Origin: Lysinibacillus sp.
GTDB lineage: Bacteria > Bacillota > Bacilli > Bacillales_A > Planococcaceae
NCBI GenBank assembly: GCA_012735355.1
Contig: JAAYHP010000245.1
Span: 1 to 7,085, forward strand
Length of the DNA: 7,085 bases
Direction: 5' to 3'
The notes beneath the pieces were generated by a model. It made no database searches, was not told where the DNA came from, and saw only the letters and a program-made list of their open reading frames with translations. A program made the position numbers and the translations under genes. Positions 1-5,996 of this stretch are shown piece by piece; position 1 is the first letter of the stretch; each line of letters opens with the position of its first letter.

Positions 1-40
1 ACATTTTACCTGTGTAAAATGCCAACGGCTATTTTTAGTT

Positions 41-68
41 AGAGGTGGGTTTTGTCCCAACCTCTTTT
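41..68 (+). terminator. Hairpin terminator of a gene lying left of the window
   Basis: AGAGGT (41-46) pairs with ACCTCT (60-65) and GGG (47-49) with CCC (56-58), with A59 bulged and a six-base loop; a T-rich run follows from 66. This fits a rho-independent terminator read rightwards, closing a gene outside the window. The right arm plus loop (50-64) is the exact reverse complement of 6960-6974 at the other end of the window. Confidence 0.55.
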
Positions 69-76
69 CATTTTAA

Positions 77-155
77 GTAAACAAAGCCTTGAGAATTATG
101 AGGCATTTGGCTTGGGAAATTCAAATGCCGCATAGTCCTCACAAACTTTATTTAC
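77..155. repeat. Large imperfect inverted repeat (unexplained structured element)
   Basis: Arms 91-109 and 122-140 are complementary over 19 positions with two mismatches (94/137 and 101/130) and one G-T pair, around a 12-base loop at 110-121. The pair T90/A141 extends it by one. An outer stem of 77-86 with 146-155 continues the same hairpin with one mismatch, across a small internal loop. The core GGCATTTG/CAAATGCC (102-109/122-129) is perfect. No open reading frame covers it and no T-run follows either side closely, so it is not an ordinary terminator. It could be a miniature mobile-element remnant, a dispersed repeat or a structured RNA; I do not recognise a family. Confidence 0.6.
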
Positions 156-324
156 CCGGTGTCCTAGCTATACTATTGTTTAAGCTATAAGTTAAGTGTA
201 CTTTTTTTTTAAAATAGTTTCAATAAAGTAATTAATCTTACAAATATTCGTCACAAATTAGACACTTTTTAAAAATTTTATCAAATAATTATTGACTATT
301 TTGAAATGTAAATTTTTTTAACTA
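156..324. other. AT-rich spacer without a supported gene
   Basis: This stretch between the large hairpin and the 3' end of ywhD is very AT-rich, with homopolymer A and T runs. I see no reading frame with a ribosome binding site, no convincing promoter with a gene to drive, and no strong hairpin for ywhD termination. T-rich sequence on the minus strand just past the ywhD stop may weakly aid termination. Confidence 0.4.
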
Positions 325-834
325 TCAAGCTAAATCATTTTTTAATTGTTCTTCGCTGCGGTCCCACATTTCCTTGTTATGCTTTTGCAGGAACTCGGCT
401 AACACTTTTTTCGAATCTGCATCCATATGGTCAACAATAATTTTTCTCTTTAAAGATTTATCCATTTTATTGACATGGTCTGCTAAAATTTTATAACCTC
501 GTCGCGTTTCATGGTTGACAACCATTTCACAGGCAGTCACTCCCGCATAATAAGGGCCATCTTCTTTAAAGTCCACCGTTACCCAAACGAGCCAATAAGG
601 TTTTCCTCCTGCTGAATCTTCACGGTTTGTCGTAAATTTAATGCGACGTTCAATCTCACTTTTCGCATGCATCGCTCCTATATCAATGAAAGCATGTTTT
701 TCTTCTATATCGATAAAAACAGGCGTTACATTCTCTAATGATATTGAGCCGATACCAAAACCTTTATGCCCATCTGTTGGATCATTTTTAATAATAGTAA
801 AGCCCATTTTTTGTTTTGGTTTTTCATTTGTCAT
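325..834 (-). CDS. ywhD: YwhD family protein, function unknown
   Basis: The 169-residue product matches the YwhD family of Bacillales in length and in my recollection of its sequence; B. subtilis YwhD is of similar size. It is soluble, with no signal peptide or membrane segment, and has a charged C-terminal half rich in Lys, Asp and Glu. The start (ATG at 834-832) is supported by GGAGGGG at 849-843, eight bases upstream; the stop is TGA at 327-325. It is divergent from ywhB across 70 bases. A possible promoter on the minus strand is TGGATA (889-884), 18 bases, TATAAT (865-860). No biochemical role is established that I know of, so no function is assigned; the family call rests on recognition, not on a catalytic motif. 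Confidence 0.85.
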   Translation of the reverse strand: MTNEKPKQKMGFTIIKNDPTDGHKGFGIGSISLENVTPVFIDIEEKHAFIDIGAMHAKSEIERRIKFTTNREDSAGGKPYWLVWVTVDFKEDGPYYAGVTACEMVVNHETRRGYKILADHVNKMDKSLKRKIIVDHMDADSKKVLAEFLQKHNKEMWDRSEEQLKNDLA

Positions 835-835
835 A

Positions 836-864
836 TTGTCATCCCCTCCACTAAAGCCTATTAT
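836..864 (+). promoter_or_regulatory. Sigma-A type promoter of ywhB, overlapping the ywhD promoter
   Basis: TTGTCA (836-841) and TATTAT (859-864) are 17 bases apart, each one base from consensus, and point to ywhB with transcription starting near 871. The -35 lies between the ywhD start codon and its ribosome binding site. The -10 coincides with the minus-strand TATAAT (865-860) proposed for ywhD. Confidence 0.5.
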
Positions 865-904
865 AATAATTATACTGTAAAATTATCCACTAGGAGGTTA
901 CGCC

Positions 905-1090
905 ATGCCAGTAGTTACGATTAAAATGCTCGAAGGTCGTACAGACGATCAAAAGAAAGCTATGGTTGAAAAAGTGACGGAAGCCCTCGTAGAAACGATT
1001 AACGCAAAGCCTGAGGCGGTAACGATTGTTATTGAGGAAATGTCTAAAAATCACTTTGCGACAGGCGGCGTTCGCGCTTCTGATAAATAA
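905..1090 (+). CDS. ywhB: 4-oxalocrotonate tautomerase family protein (YwhB-like)
   Basis: This 61-residue protein is a small tautomerase of the 4-oxalocrotonate/2-hydroxymuconate tautomerase family, which interconverts enol and keto forms of 2-oxo acids in the cytoplasm as small-subunit oligomers. After Met removal the product begins with the catalytic Pro1; Arg11 is kept in the LEGRT motif, and Phe50 follows His49 in the NHF motif. The second active-site arginine of Pseudomonas 4-OT (Arg39) is Thr here; B. subtilis YwhB, as I recall it, also lacks Arg39, so the physiological substrate need not be 2-hydroxymuconate. The start is fixed by AGGAGG at 892-897, seven bases before ATG. There are no neighbouring aromatic-degradation genes. 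A strong hairpin follows at 1106-1144, so it is probably monocistronic. Confidence 0.93.
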   Translation: MPVVTIKMLEGRTDDQKKAMVEKVTEALVETINAKPEAVTIVIEEMSKNHFATGGVRASDK

Positions 1091-1105
1091 TGAATAAGCA
1101 AACTG

Positions 1106-1144
1106 AAACATCATTTTTCACTAGTGGAAAAATGATGTTTTTTT
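1106..1144. terminator. Terminator between convergent ywhB and ywfO
   Basis: The arm 1106-1119 pairs with 1127-1140 in a 14-bp stem with a short loop, followed by a T-run to 1144 on the plus strand. It closes ywhB. Read leftwards it lies past the ywfO stop with a weaker T-rich tail, so it may serve both genes. Confidence 0.85.
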
Positions 1145-1164
1145 ATGTGTATATACTTGACGGT

Positions 1165-2469
1165 CTATTTTACGTTAAGCAGTTTCTCTAGCTGCTCCCT
1201 TACGCTAAAGTTTACATTCGAATCTGTAAGTATTTCCTTTGGATAATATACTTTATGGTCTTTTTTCATGCGCCCTGCTATGGCATCGACAATAAAGGAT
1301 TCTTGAGACAGTTCTCTTATATCCCCGTTCGGCATCTCTAAAAAGATGGGCAATCGATTAGACTCCACATCCGGCTCATATAAATCATAAGGTAAATCCG
1401 AAGTACAATCGTGATAAAGATAGTAATCTGTATCGACACCCGCTTCTTGTAATAGCGCTTTTAATTCATGAAAACGCTCCGGCTCTTCTTCCGGGTTTAA
1501 ATCGATATATTGAATCAGTTTCCGATTGACAAATCGACTGCTTAAATCTTTTAAGATCGGGTCCTTTTCTTTCATCCACAATTTAAAATAAGTGACTAAC
1601 AAATATTCATCTAATTCAATATAATCTTCTACAGAAATATTATTGTCGAAGAAAGTTTTAAAGTGTACTGGTTCTACGATAAATTGATAACCTTCTTCAT
1701 ATAAATATTTCGTTCTTTTTAATATATTATTTAACAATACTTCTGCACTGCGAGATACGGGGTGAAAATATACTTGCAAATACATTTGATAACGGGACAT
1801 GATGTAATCTTCTACCGCATGCATCCCACTTGCTTTAATAACAACTTTTCCCTTTCGAGGACGCATCACTCGAAGTATTCTTTCCATATCAAAATGGCCA
1901 TAGCTTACCCCGGTGTAATAAGCATCTCTTTGCAAGTAATCCATACGATCCGCATCAATTTGACTCGAAATCAAACTTACAACGATTTGATTTTCGTAAG
2001 TTTTTTCTATCACTTGCGCCACTTTTTCAGGAAAATCAACGGCTACGCGCCTCAGTACAGCATTTACCTCCGTATCCCCTAATAAAATTTGTCTCGTAAA
2101 ATATTCATGATCCGTTTTAAATACAGTTTCAAAGGCATGAGAAAAAGGACCATGACCTAAATCGTGAAGAAGGGCAGCACATAATACGAGGAGCCTTTCA
2201 TCGTCATTCCAATCGGGACGACCATGAAAAACGTCATCAATAATGCGACGCACTACTTCATATACGCCTAAAGAATGATTAAAACGGCTATGTTCTGCGC
2301 CATGGAATACTAAGTATGTCGTTCCAAGTTGACGAATTCTACGCAATCGTTGAAATTCTTTCGTTCCAATTAAAACCCAAATCACTTGATCTCGGACGTG
2401 AACATAACGGTGCACGGGATCTTTAAATACTTTTTCTTCTGGTAGCTTTGCATTAGCATAATCTATCAT
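1165..2469 (-). CDS. ywfO: HD-domain phosphohydrolase (YwfO, dNTPase-like)
   Basis: This 434-residue protein belongs to the HD superfamily of metal-dependent phosphohydrolases related to SAMHD1 and to the Enterococcus faecalis dNTP triphosphohydrolase EF1143. The metal set is visible: His65 in SRFNHSLG, His102-Asp103 in LLHDLGHGPFSH, and Asp172 in SQIDADRMDYL, with conserved helices between. The likely activity is hydrolysis of deoxynucleoside triphosphates in the cytoplasm; the exact substrate is inferred from the family. I chose ATG at 2469 because GAGGTG lies seven bases upstream and B. subtilis YwfO has a similar length. An upstream in-frame ATG at 2538 lacks a ribosome binding site and lies upstream of a TATAAT (2511-2506) that probably belongs to this gene's promoter. 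It runs convergent with ywhB, and upstream lies the ywzC-like gene, with a terminator between. Confidence 0.93.
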   Translation of the reverse strand: MIDYANAKLPEEKVFKDPVHRYVHVRDQVIWVLIGTKEFQRLRRIRQLGTTYLVFHGAEHSRFNHSLGVYEVVRRIIDDVFHGRPDWNDDERLLVLCAALLHDLGHGPFSHAFETVFKTDHEYFTRQILLGDTEVNAVLRRVAVDFPEKVAQVIEKTYENQIVVSLISSQIDADRMDYLQRDAYYTGVSYGHFDMERILRVMRPRKGKVVIKASGMHAVEDYIMSRYQMYLQVYFHPVSRSAEVLLNNILKRTKYLYEEGYQFIVEPVHFKTFFDNNISVEDYIELDEYLLVTYFKLWMKEKDPILKDLSSRFVNRKLIQYIDLNPEEEPERFHELKALLQEAGVDTDYYLYHDCTSDLPYDLYEPDVESNRLPIFLEMPNGDIRELSQESFIVDAIAGRMKKDHKVYYPKEILTDSNVNFSVREQLEKLLNVK

Positions 2470-2505
2470 TTTATTGCACCTCGTCCTTTTCAATTCTTTC
2501 TTTCT

Positions 2506-2511
2506 ATTATA
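2506..2511 (-). promoter_or_regulatory. Probable -10 element of the ywfO promoter
   Basis: A perfect TATAAT on the minus strand (2511-2506) sits about 37 bases upstream of the ywfO start, placing transcription start near 2499. No good -35 hexamer lies at the normal distance. It helps exclude the in-frame ATG at 2538. Confidence 0.35.
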
Positions 2512-2588
2512 TGAGAGTTCAAGCATAATTACACCCATTACGTATTCATTTTATGTTTAGTATTTGTAAATGAATACAAAATATAAAT

Positions 2589-2622
2589 AAAGCTACTTTC
2601 TATTGACCAAGAAAGTAGCTTT
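2589..2622 (-). terminator. Terminator of the ywzC-like gene
   Basis: A perfect 13-bp stem (2589-2601 with 2610-2622) with an eight-base loop begins three bases past the ywzC stop. On the minus strand it is followed by a T-rich stretch, so it probably separates this gene from ywfO. Confidence 0.8.
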
Positions 2623-2625
2623 TAA

Positions 2626-2853
2626 TTAATCCATTTTTAGTTTTGCTTTTACTTTTTCCATTAACTCTTCTTCGGTTAATGCATTGACCGGTCTACCGTT
2701 TACAAAAGTAAAGGTTTTTTTACGACCTGGTCCACAGTATGAATGGCAGCCTATTACAATCGTTGCATCTGGATCGAGCTTTTTTAATTTAGGAATTAAC
2801 GTTTTTAAATTAACGGCTTGACATTCATCGCAAACTTTAAATTCGTTTGCCAA
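2626..2853 (-). CDS. ywzC: Small YwzC-like protein (UPF0741/DUF1450-like), function unknown
   Basis: This 75-residue protein, if started at TTG 2853, has the paired cysteine motif CDEC near the N-terminus and [12 protein letters not shown] in the middle. Four cysteines in CxxC and CxxxC spacing suggest metal or cluster binding or a redox role, but none is established. The middle part resembles the GCxSYCG core of DUF1450/YuzB proteins. From memory, B. subtilis has a similar small protein, YwzC, next to ywfO and rsfA. An ATG at 2901 in the same frame would give 91 residues, but it has no ribosome binding site and would lie only about ten bases from the predicted transcript start. The TTG at 2853 has AAAGGG at 2870-2865 and gives the ANEFKVC N-terminus I expect for the family. 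The name is less sure than the existence of the gene. Confidence 0.8.
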   Translation of the reverse strand: MANEFKVCDECQAVNLKTLIPKLKKLDPDATIVIGCHSYCGPGRKKTFTFVNGRPVNALTEEELMEKVKAKLKMD

Positions 2854-2917
2854 TTTGTCAACAACCCTTTCTATATACAAATTCGAATCTATTGGAATCA
2901 TTTTTTTACTAAATGCT

Positions 2918-2947
2918 ATTTTAGACTATTATTCCACTTCCATTCAA
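2918..2947 (-). promoter_or_regulatory. Sigma-A type promoter of the ywzC-like gene
   Basis: On the minus strand TTGAAT (2947-2942) and TAAAAT (2923-2918) are 18 bases apart. Transcription would start near 2911, leaving a leader of roughly 58 bases to the TTG start at 2853. Confidence 0.45.
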
Positions 2948-3036
2948 GTAAAAAGAAAATTATCCGTCAAAGGACTGAAAAAATAGTTGAAAGGAAAACC
3001 TATTTTTTAATTCATATAAAAATTTTTTGAGAAAGT

Positions 3037-3066
3037 GAATAAATTTGGTACTTGTTGGCCAGTATA
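3037..3066 (+). promoter_or_regulatory. Candidate forespore (sigma-F/sigma-G) promoter of rsfA
   Basis: GAATA (3037-3041) followed after 15 bases by GGCCAGTATA (3057-3066) fits a sigma-F promoter (GGnnAnAnTn type -10, one mismatch). The same -35 followed after 18 bases by CAGTATA (3060-3066) is one base from the sigma-G -10. Transcription would start near 3073, ahead of the rsfA ribosome binding site at 3096-3104. In B. subtilis rsfA is transcribed in the forespore under sigma-F, which agrees. Confidence 0.55.
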
Positions 3067-3111
3067 AGTTTTGACAATAGTAAAACTACTACATTAAGAG
3101 GAGGTTTAACG

Positions 3112-3771
3112 ATGGTTAAAGTAAGACAAGATGCTTGGTTAAAAGAAAATGATGAACTATTAGCTGAAGCAGTTTTAAGACATGTGAAAGAAGGTAGTAC
3201 TCAATTAAATGCTTTTGAGGAAGCGGGTGACAAGCTCAACCGAACAGCAGCGGCATGCGGATTTCGCTGGAATGCAGTAGTACGTAAGCAATATGAAAAG
3301 GAACTAGCAGAAGCAAAAAGAGAAAGAAAAGAACGCATGAAACTACTAGGAATGAATGGTAGACGTCGTTCTCCTGGAGTTTATCTACTTCCAAATAATG
3401 ATGGAGAAGAATCGAAAGCTATTTCCCTATCTTCTCTGAATCTAGACATTGTGATTGCTTATTTACTACGCTTACAATCTCAAACTGGTAATGACAATGA
3501 AGCTATGAAATGGAGACAAATTGCGAACTCTGCTACGGAAAAAATAAAAGAGCTAGAAAAAGAAATTGAAAAACTAGAAAAAGAAAATAAACAAATCCGC
3601 GAAGATTATGAGCAATTCGTACAAATTATGAACCGCGCTCGAAGACTTGTTACTTTAGAGGATGAAGAGCCGCGCATTGCACCAGTATTTAAAATGGAGA
3701 AAAACGGAAATTTAGTAGCAGAATTTAGCCATACAAATTCTAGTAAAGAAAACGTAGATGTGCCGAACTAA
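3112..3771 (+). CDS. rsfA: RsfA family prespore-specific transcriptional regulator
   Basis: The 219-residue product is a member of the RsfA family. RsfA is a DNA-binding regulator made in the prespore that adjusts expression of part of the sigma-F regulon. The N-terminal ~75 residues look like a Myb/SANT-type helical domain, with Trp9 and Trp53 (QDAWL, FRWNAVV) and a basic stretch after it (KRERKERMK). The middle has a low-complexity linker, and residues about 135-180 form a clear coiled coil rich in Lys and Glu, probably for dimerisation. ATG 3112 is chosen because AAGAGGAGG ends eight bases before it; an in-frame TTG at 3052 would add 20 unrelated residues and precede the predicted transcript start. 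It converges on lipL with seven bases between stop codons. A terminator stem is made from the last codons. Confidence 0.93.
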   Translation: MVKVRQDAWLKENDELLAEAVLRHVKEGSTQLNAFEEAGDKLNRTAAACGFRWNAVVRKQYEKELAEAKRERKERMKLLGMNGRRRSPGVYLLPNNDGEESKAISLSSLNLDIVIAYLLRLQSQTGNDNEAMKWRQIANSATEKIKELEKEIEKLEKENKQIREDYEQFVQIMNRARRLVTLEDEEPRIAPVFKMEKNGNLVAEFSHTNSSKENVDVPN

Positions 3772-3783
3772 TGCACATCTACG
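3753..3783. terminator. Bidirectional terminator made from the ends of rsfA and lipL
   Basis: A perfect 11-bp stem (3753-3763 with 3773-3783) encloses a nine-base loop. The rsfA stop codon (3769-3771) is in the loop and the lipL stop codon (3781-3779) is in the right arm. T-rich tails follow on both strands: ATTTTTA after the right arm, and TTTTCTTTAC on the minus strand after the left arm. Confidence 0.9.
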
Positions 3784-4609
3784 CATTTTTATTAAGCAAT
3801 TTTTCATTGCGTTCGAATACTCTTTTTAAATAAAAAGAATAGTATTCTAATTCATCTTCCATCAAAGGCTGATACATTACTTCTTCCGAAAGAGAATGCA
3901 AAGTTTGTTGCACTCGAATAACCGCATCTTGAACGGTTAACGGTTTATTTAATAATTCACTTAAACTTGCCATGACTTCTGGCTGAATAACCGGGTATTG
4001 AAACTTTGTCAATTCTCCTTTTAAGCTCGTTTCATACATTTTTTTAATGAGTTCTGCTCTAGCACTACCGCTACCTTCAATACATAAATATATTTGTACG
4101 GCGACCCCATCTCTAAGTCTCCGTTGAGAAATTCCTGCGAATTTTTTCCCGTCAATGCTTAGATCGTATGAACCTGGGCAGTAGGATCCGATAATTTCAT
4201 AAGCTTTAATTTCATCACCACATTCAGGAAATAGCAGTTTAATAAATTGCAACATCGCTTCGTAGCCACTATTAATGCTAATGGAGCCAGGAGCTTCTGA
4301 TAACACGATCGATATGTTTAAAATTCCGCTATCAAGGACAACAGCTAATCCCCCTGAATTCCGAACGATAGCATTATAGCCTGCTTGTTGTAGTGCTATT
4401 ATTCCATCTTGTATGTATGGCATCCGATGATCTTGAATACCGAGGACTACGTAAGGATGATGAACCCATGTATGCACAACGGCTGGAGACATTCCTTGCC
4501 CAATTAAATGGCATAAAGTATCGTCCATAGCAAAGGATTCTAATGGTGAGCGATATTGAGCCATCGATTGATCGAAATAACGCCAAGTCTTTTGCTGTAA
4601 CAGTTGCAT
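3779..4609 (-). CDS. lipL: Octanoyl-[GcvH]:protein N-octanoyltransferase
   Basis: The 276-residue enzyme belongs to the LplA/LipB/biotin-ligase fold. It moves the octanoyl group from the glycine cleavage H protein GcvH to the E2 subunits of 2-oxoacid dehydrogenases by amidotransfer, the relay step of lipoate biosynthesis in Bacilli. Visible motifs are RNSGG at 83-87, SYCPGSYDLS with the catalytic Cys144 (equivalent to Cys150 of B. subtilis LipL), and GKKFAG at 154-159 holding the active-site lysine. Length is close to the B. subtilis enzyme (about 281 residues). ATG 4609 has AAGGAG eight bases upstream. It is divergent from hemQ across a 192-base intergenic region and shares a terminator with rsfA. 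LplJ-type lipoate ligase is a relative, but the SYCPGSYDLS context favours LipL. Confidence 0.93.
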   Translation of the reverse strand: MQLLQQKTWRYFDQSMAQYRSPLESFAMDDTLCHLIGQGMSPAVVHTWVHHPYVVLGIQDHRMPYIQDGIIALQQAGYNAIVRNSGGLAVVLDSGILNISIVLSEAPGSISINSGYEAMLQFIKLLFPECGDEIKAYEIIGSYCPGSYDLSIDGKKFAGISQRRLRDGVAVQIYLCIEGSGSARAELIKKMYETSLKGELTKFQYPVIQPEVMASLSELLNKPLTVQDAVIRVQQTLHSLSEEVMYQPLMEDELEYYSFYLKRVFERNEKLLNKNA

Positions 4610-4716
4610 TTTTTATACTCCTTAATGAGGCTAAAAAGCCCGAATTCTCTAATTTCAAGCATACACAAAAGTAATTGTGAATAAAAGTAGACGACGCAAG
4701 AAAGATTCATGAAATA

Positions 4717-4744
4717 TTTACAGCCTAAATTAGAGGAATATATT
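4717..4744 (+). promoter_or_regulatory. Sigma-A type promoter of hemQ
   Basis: TTTACA (4717-4722), a 16-base spacer and TATATT (4739-4744), each one base from consensus, point at hemQ. Transcription would start near 4751, about 14 bases before the Fur-type palindrome. Confidence 0.5.
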
Positions 4745-4760
4745 AAAATATATGCTAAGA

Positions 4761-4783
4761 TAATTGTGAATGATTATCAATTA
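4761..4783. promoter_or_regulatory. Fur-family operator-like palindrome upstream of hemQ
   Basis: The core TGTGAATGATTATCA (4765-4779) matches the 7-1-7 Fur box TGATAATNATTATCA at 12 of 14 fixed positions, with a perfect right half. Flanks extend the dyad to 23 bases (9 of 11 pairs). It lies just downstream of the proposed hemQ transcript start and before AAGGAG (4785-4790), where a bound repressor would block transcription. Fur fits better than PerR (which prefers ATTATAA) or Zur (ATTACGA). Confidence 0.5.
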
Positions 4784-4801
4784 GAAGGAGTGTTTTGAAA
4801 A

Positions 4802-5554
4802 ATGAACGAAGCAGCAATCACTTTAGACGGCTGGTACTGTTTACATGACTTCCGCGCAATCGACTGGGCATCTTGGAAATTAATTTCGGCTGAAGAACGC
4901 AGTGCCGCATTAGAAGAATTTTATCAGTATCTTGATAAATTGGAGCAAGTTCACGAAGCAAAAACAGGTTCCCATGCATTTTACACTACGATTGGTCAAA
5001 AAGCAGATTTCATGTTAATGATTCTTCGTGAAACTCCAGAGGAAATTCAAGAGTTAGAAACTGAATTTAATAAATTAAAAATTGCTGATTTTACTATTCC
5101 AACATATACGTATTTTTCAGTAGTTGAACTTTCAAACTACTTAGCTGGCGATTCCAACGAAGATCCATACCAAAATCCACATGTTCGCGCTCGACTTTAC
5201 CCAGAATTACCTCGAGCAAAATATGTATGTTTCTATCCAATGGATAAGCGTCGCCAAGGCAATGACAACTGGTTTATGTTACCGATGGAAGAACGCCGTA
5301 AATTAATGCACTCTCACGGTATGATTGGACGTCAATATGCTGGTAAAGTGAAACAAATTATTACAGGTTCTACAGGTTTAGATGACCATGAATGGGGCGT
5401 TACATTATTCTCTGATGACATGCTTCAATTCAAAAAAATTGTATACGAAATGCGCTTTGATGAAGCATCTGCTCGTTACGGAGAATTTGGTGAGTTCCTT
5501 GTAGGAAACTTATTAGATAAAGAAAAGTTTGCAAAATTTGTTGAAGTGAAGTAA
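4802..5554 (+). CDS. hemQ: Coproheme decarboxylase HemQ
   Basis: HemQ (formerly YwfI, chlorite dismutase-like) oxidatively decarboxylates coproheme to protohaem, the last step of the coproporphyrin-dependent haem pathway of Gram-positive bacteria. The 250-residue length is typical. Key residues sit at the numbers known from other Firmicutes enzymes: catalytic Tyr145 and propionate-binding Lys149 in [10 protein letters not shown], proximal haem ligand His172 in HSHGMIG, Arg131, Trp157, Gln185, Trp198 and Ser223. The missing distal arginine of true chlorite dismutases (Gln185 here) supports the decarboxylase call. ATG 4802 has AAGGAG at 4785-4790. It is a cytoplasmic single gene, closed by a hairpin at 5561-5590. 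A Fur-like box suggests iron-responsive control. The pta gene, which I recall lying near hemQ in B. subtilis, is not between lipL and hemQ here. Confidence 0.96.
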   Translation: MNEAAITLDGWYCLHDFRAIDWASWKLISAEERSAALEEFYQYLDKLEQVHEAKTGSHAFYTTIGQKADFMLMILRETPEEIQELETEFNKLKIADFTIPTYTYFSVVELSNYLAGDSNEDPYQNPHVRARLYPELPRAKYVCFYPMDKRRQGNDNWFMLPMEERRKLMHSHGMIGRQYAGKVKQIITGSTGLDDHEWGVTLFSDDMLQFKKIVYEMRFDEASARYGEFGEFLVGNLLDKEKFAKFVEVK

Positions 5555-5560
5555 AAAAAT

Positions 5561-5590
5561 GCGAGACGAAGAACTGACGATTCGTCTCGC
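5561..5590. terminator. Bidirectional terminator between hemQ and a small membrane gene
   Basis: A perfect 10-bp GC-rich stem (5561-5570 with 5581-5590) with a ten-base loop lies six bases past the hemQ stop. The plus-strand tail is only moderately T-rich, but on the minus strand the stem is followed at once by ATTTTTTTAC, an excellent terminator tail for the minus-strand gene ending at 5591. Confidence 0.9.
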
Positions 5591-5761
5591 TTATTCATTT
5601 TCATCGGGAGTTTTAATAATCATAATAATAAGTTGTATCAATGACCCGATGAAAAGAATTAAAATAAATAAATACCAATGCAGCGGTTGATGAAAAAAAC
5701 TTGCTACAAGAAAGGCCACAATCGCACTAACAATAATCCCAATCCATACACCGAATTGCAC
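5591..5761 (-). CDS. Small two-helix membrane protein, unknown function
   Basis: This reading frame of 56 residues begins with GTG (5761-5759) and has AGGGG at 5774-5770, eight bases upstream. The product is almost entirely hydrophobic: helix one covers roughly residues 3-23 (FGVWIGIIVSAIVAFLVASF), then a short polar turn HQPLH, then helix two at about 29-49, and a short charged tail KTPDENE. An in-frame TAG lies just upstream of the ribosome binding site, so the start is tightly bounded. The stop TAA (5593-5591) abuts a terminator with a strong minus-strand T-run. I do not recognise the family. Its placement between hemQ and cwlJ does not prove a link to either. The ribosome binding site, hydrophobic pattern and terminator together argue that it is real. 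Confidence 0.72.
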   Translation of the reverse strand: MQFGVWIGIIVSAIVAFLVASFFHQPLHWYLFILILFIGSLIQLIIMIIKTPDENE

Positions 5762-5996
5762 AATACCAACCCCTACAATAAAATTTTTCTAGCTTTCGTC
5801 TCCCCTCTATTTTTTATTCTATATTTCCCCAATTTGTCACCATCTAACATCTCTACTCATATTTTATTCAATAGTGTTGTCTGTCGAAACCTGTCATTGG
5901 ATTCATTCCTATTTTATTGAAATGCAGCATGTTTTATACAAACATTCCTTACAAAATCCTTTTCTTTTCTAACGATAAAACATTTTTTGCAATTTT

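Noticed and set aside
2..21. Inverted repeat CATTTTAC/GTAAAATG at the left edge
   Set aside because: It is only 8 bp, AT-rich and cut off from its context by the window start; it may belong to the end of the previous gene but nothing decides it.
81..170. Possible cyclic-di-GMP type riboswitch, because of CAAAGCC and a conserved-looking fold
   Set aside because: Only a few short words resemble the class; the core pairing and tetraloop do not fit and no gene follows in the plus direction.
292..320. TTGACT as a plus-strand -35 upstream of position 325
   Set aside because: There is no good -10 at the normal spacing, and the gene that follows is on the opposite strand.
641..880. 79-residue plus-strand frame over ywhD
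   Set aside because: Antisense of ywhD; its hydrophobic look comes from the complement of charged codons.
890..1114. 74-residue minus-strand frame over ywhB
   Set aside because: Antisense of a clear tautomerase gene; no ribosome binding site.
1762..2082. 106-residue plus-strand frame inside ywfO
   Set aside because: It is the antisense shadow of a well-conserved HD-domain gene, has no ribosome binding site and encodes no recognisable protein.
2470..2538. Upstream ATG extending YwfO by 23 residues
   Set aside because: No ribosome binding site, not expected in the family, and upstream of the likely -10.
2818..3030. 70-residue plus-strand frame across the start of the ywzC-like gene
   Set aside because: Antisense and AT-driven composition; it runs through the ywzC promoter and start without a ribosome binding site.
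3052..3111. Upstream TTG start extending RsfA by 20 residues
   Set aside because: No ribosome binding site, and it lies before the predicted transcript start; ATG 3112 has AAGAGGAGG.
4374..4658. 94-residue minus-strand frame overlapping the lipL start
   Set aside because: Out of frame with lipL and unlike any family; the lipL frame has the ribosome binding site and catalytic motifs.
4610..4801. Missing pta between lipL and hemQ as a possible deletion
   Set aside because: Gene order here varies among Bacillales and I cannot confirm the ancestral order from sequence alone; there is no gene remnant in the gap.
5678..5920. 80-residue plus-strand frame after hemQ
   Set aside because: It overlaps the small membrane gene in antisense, has no convincing ribosome binding site and a biased Asn/Thr/Pro/Leu/Phe composition.
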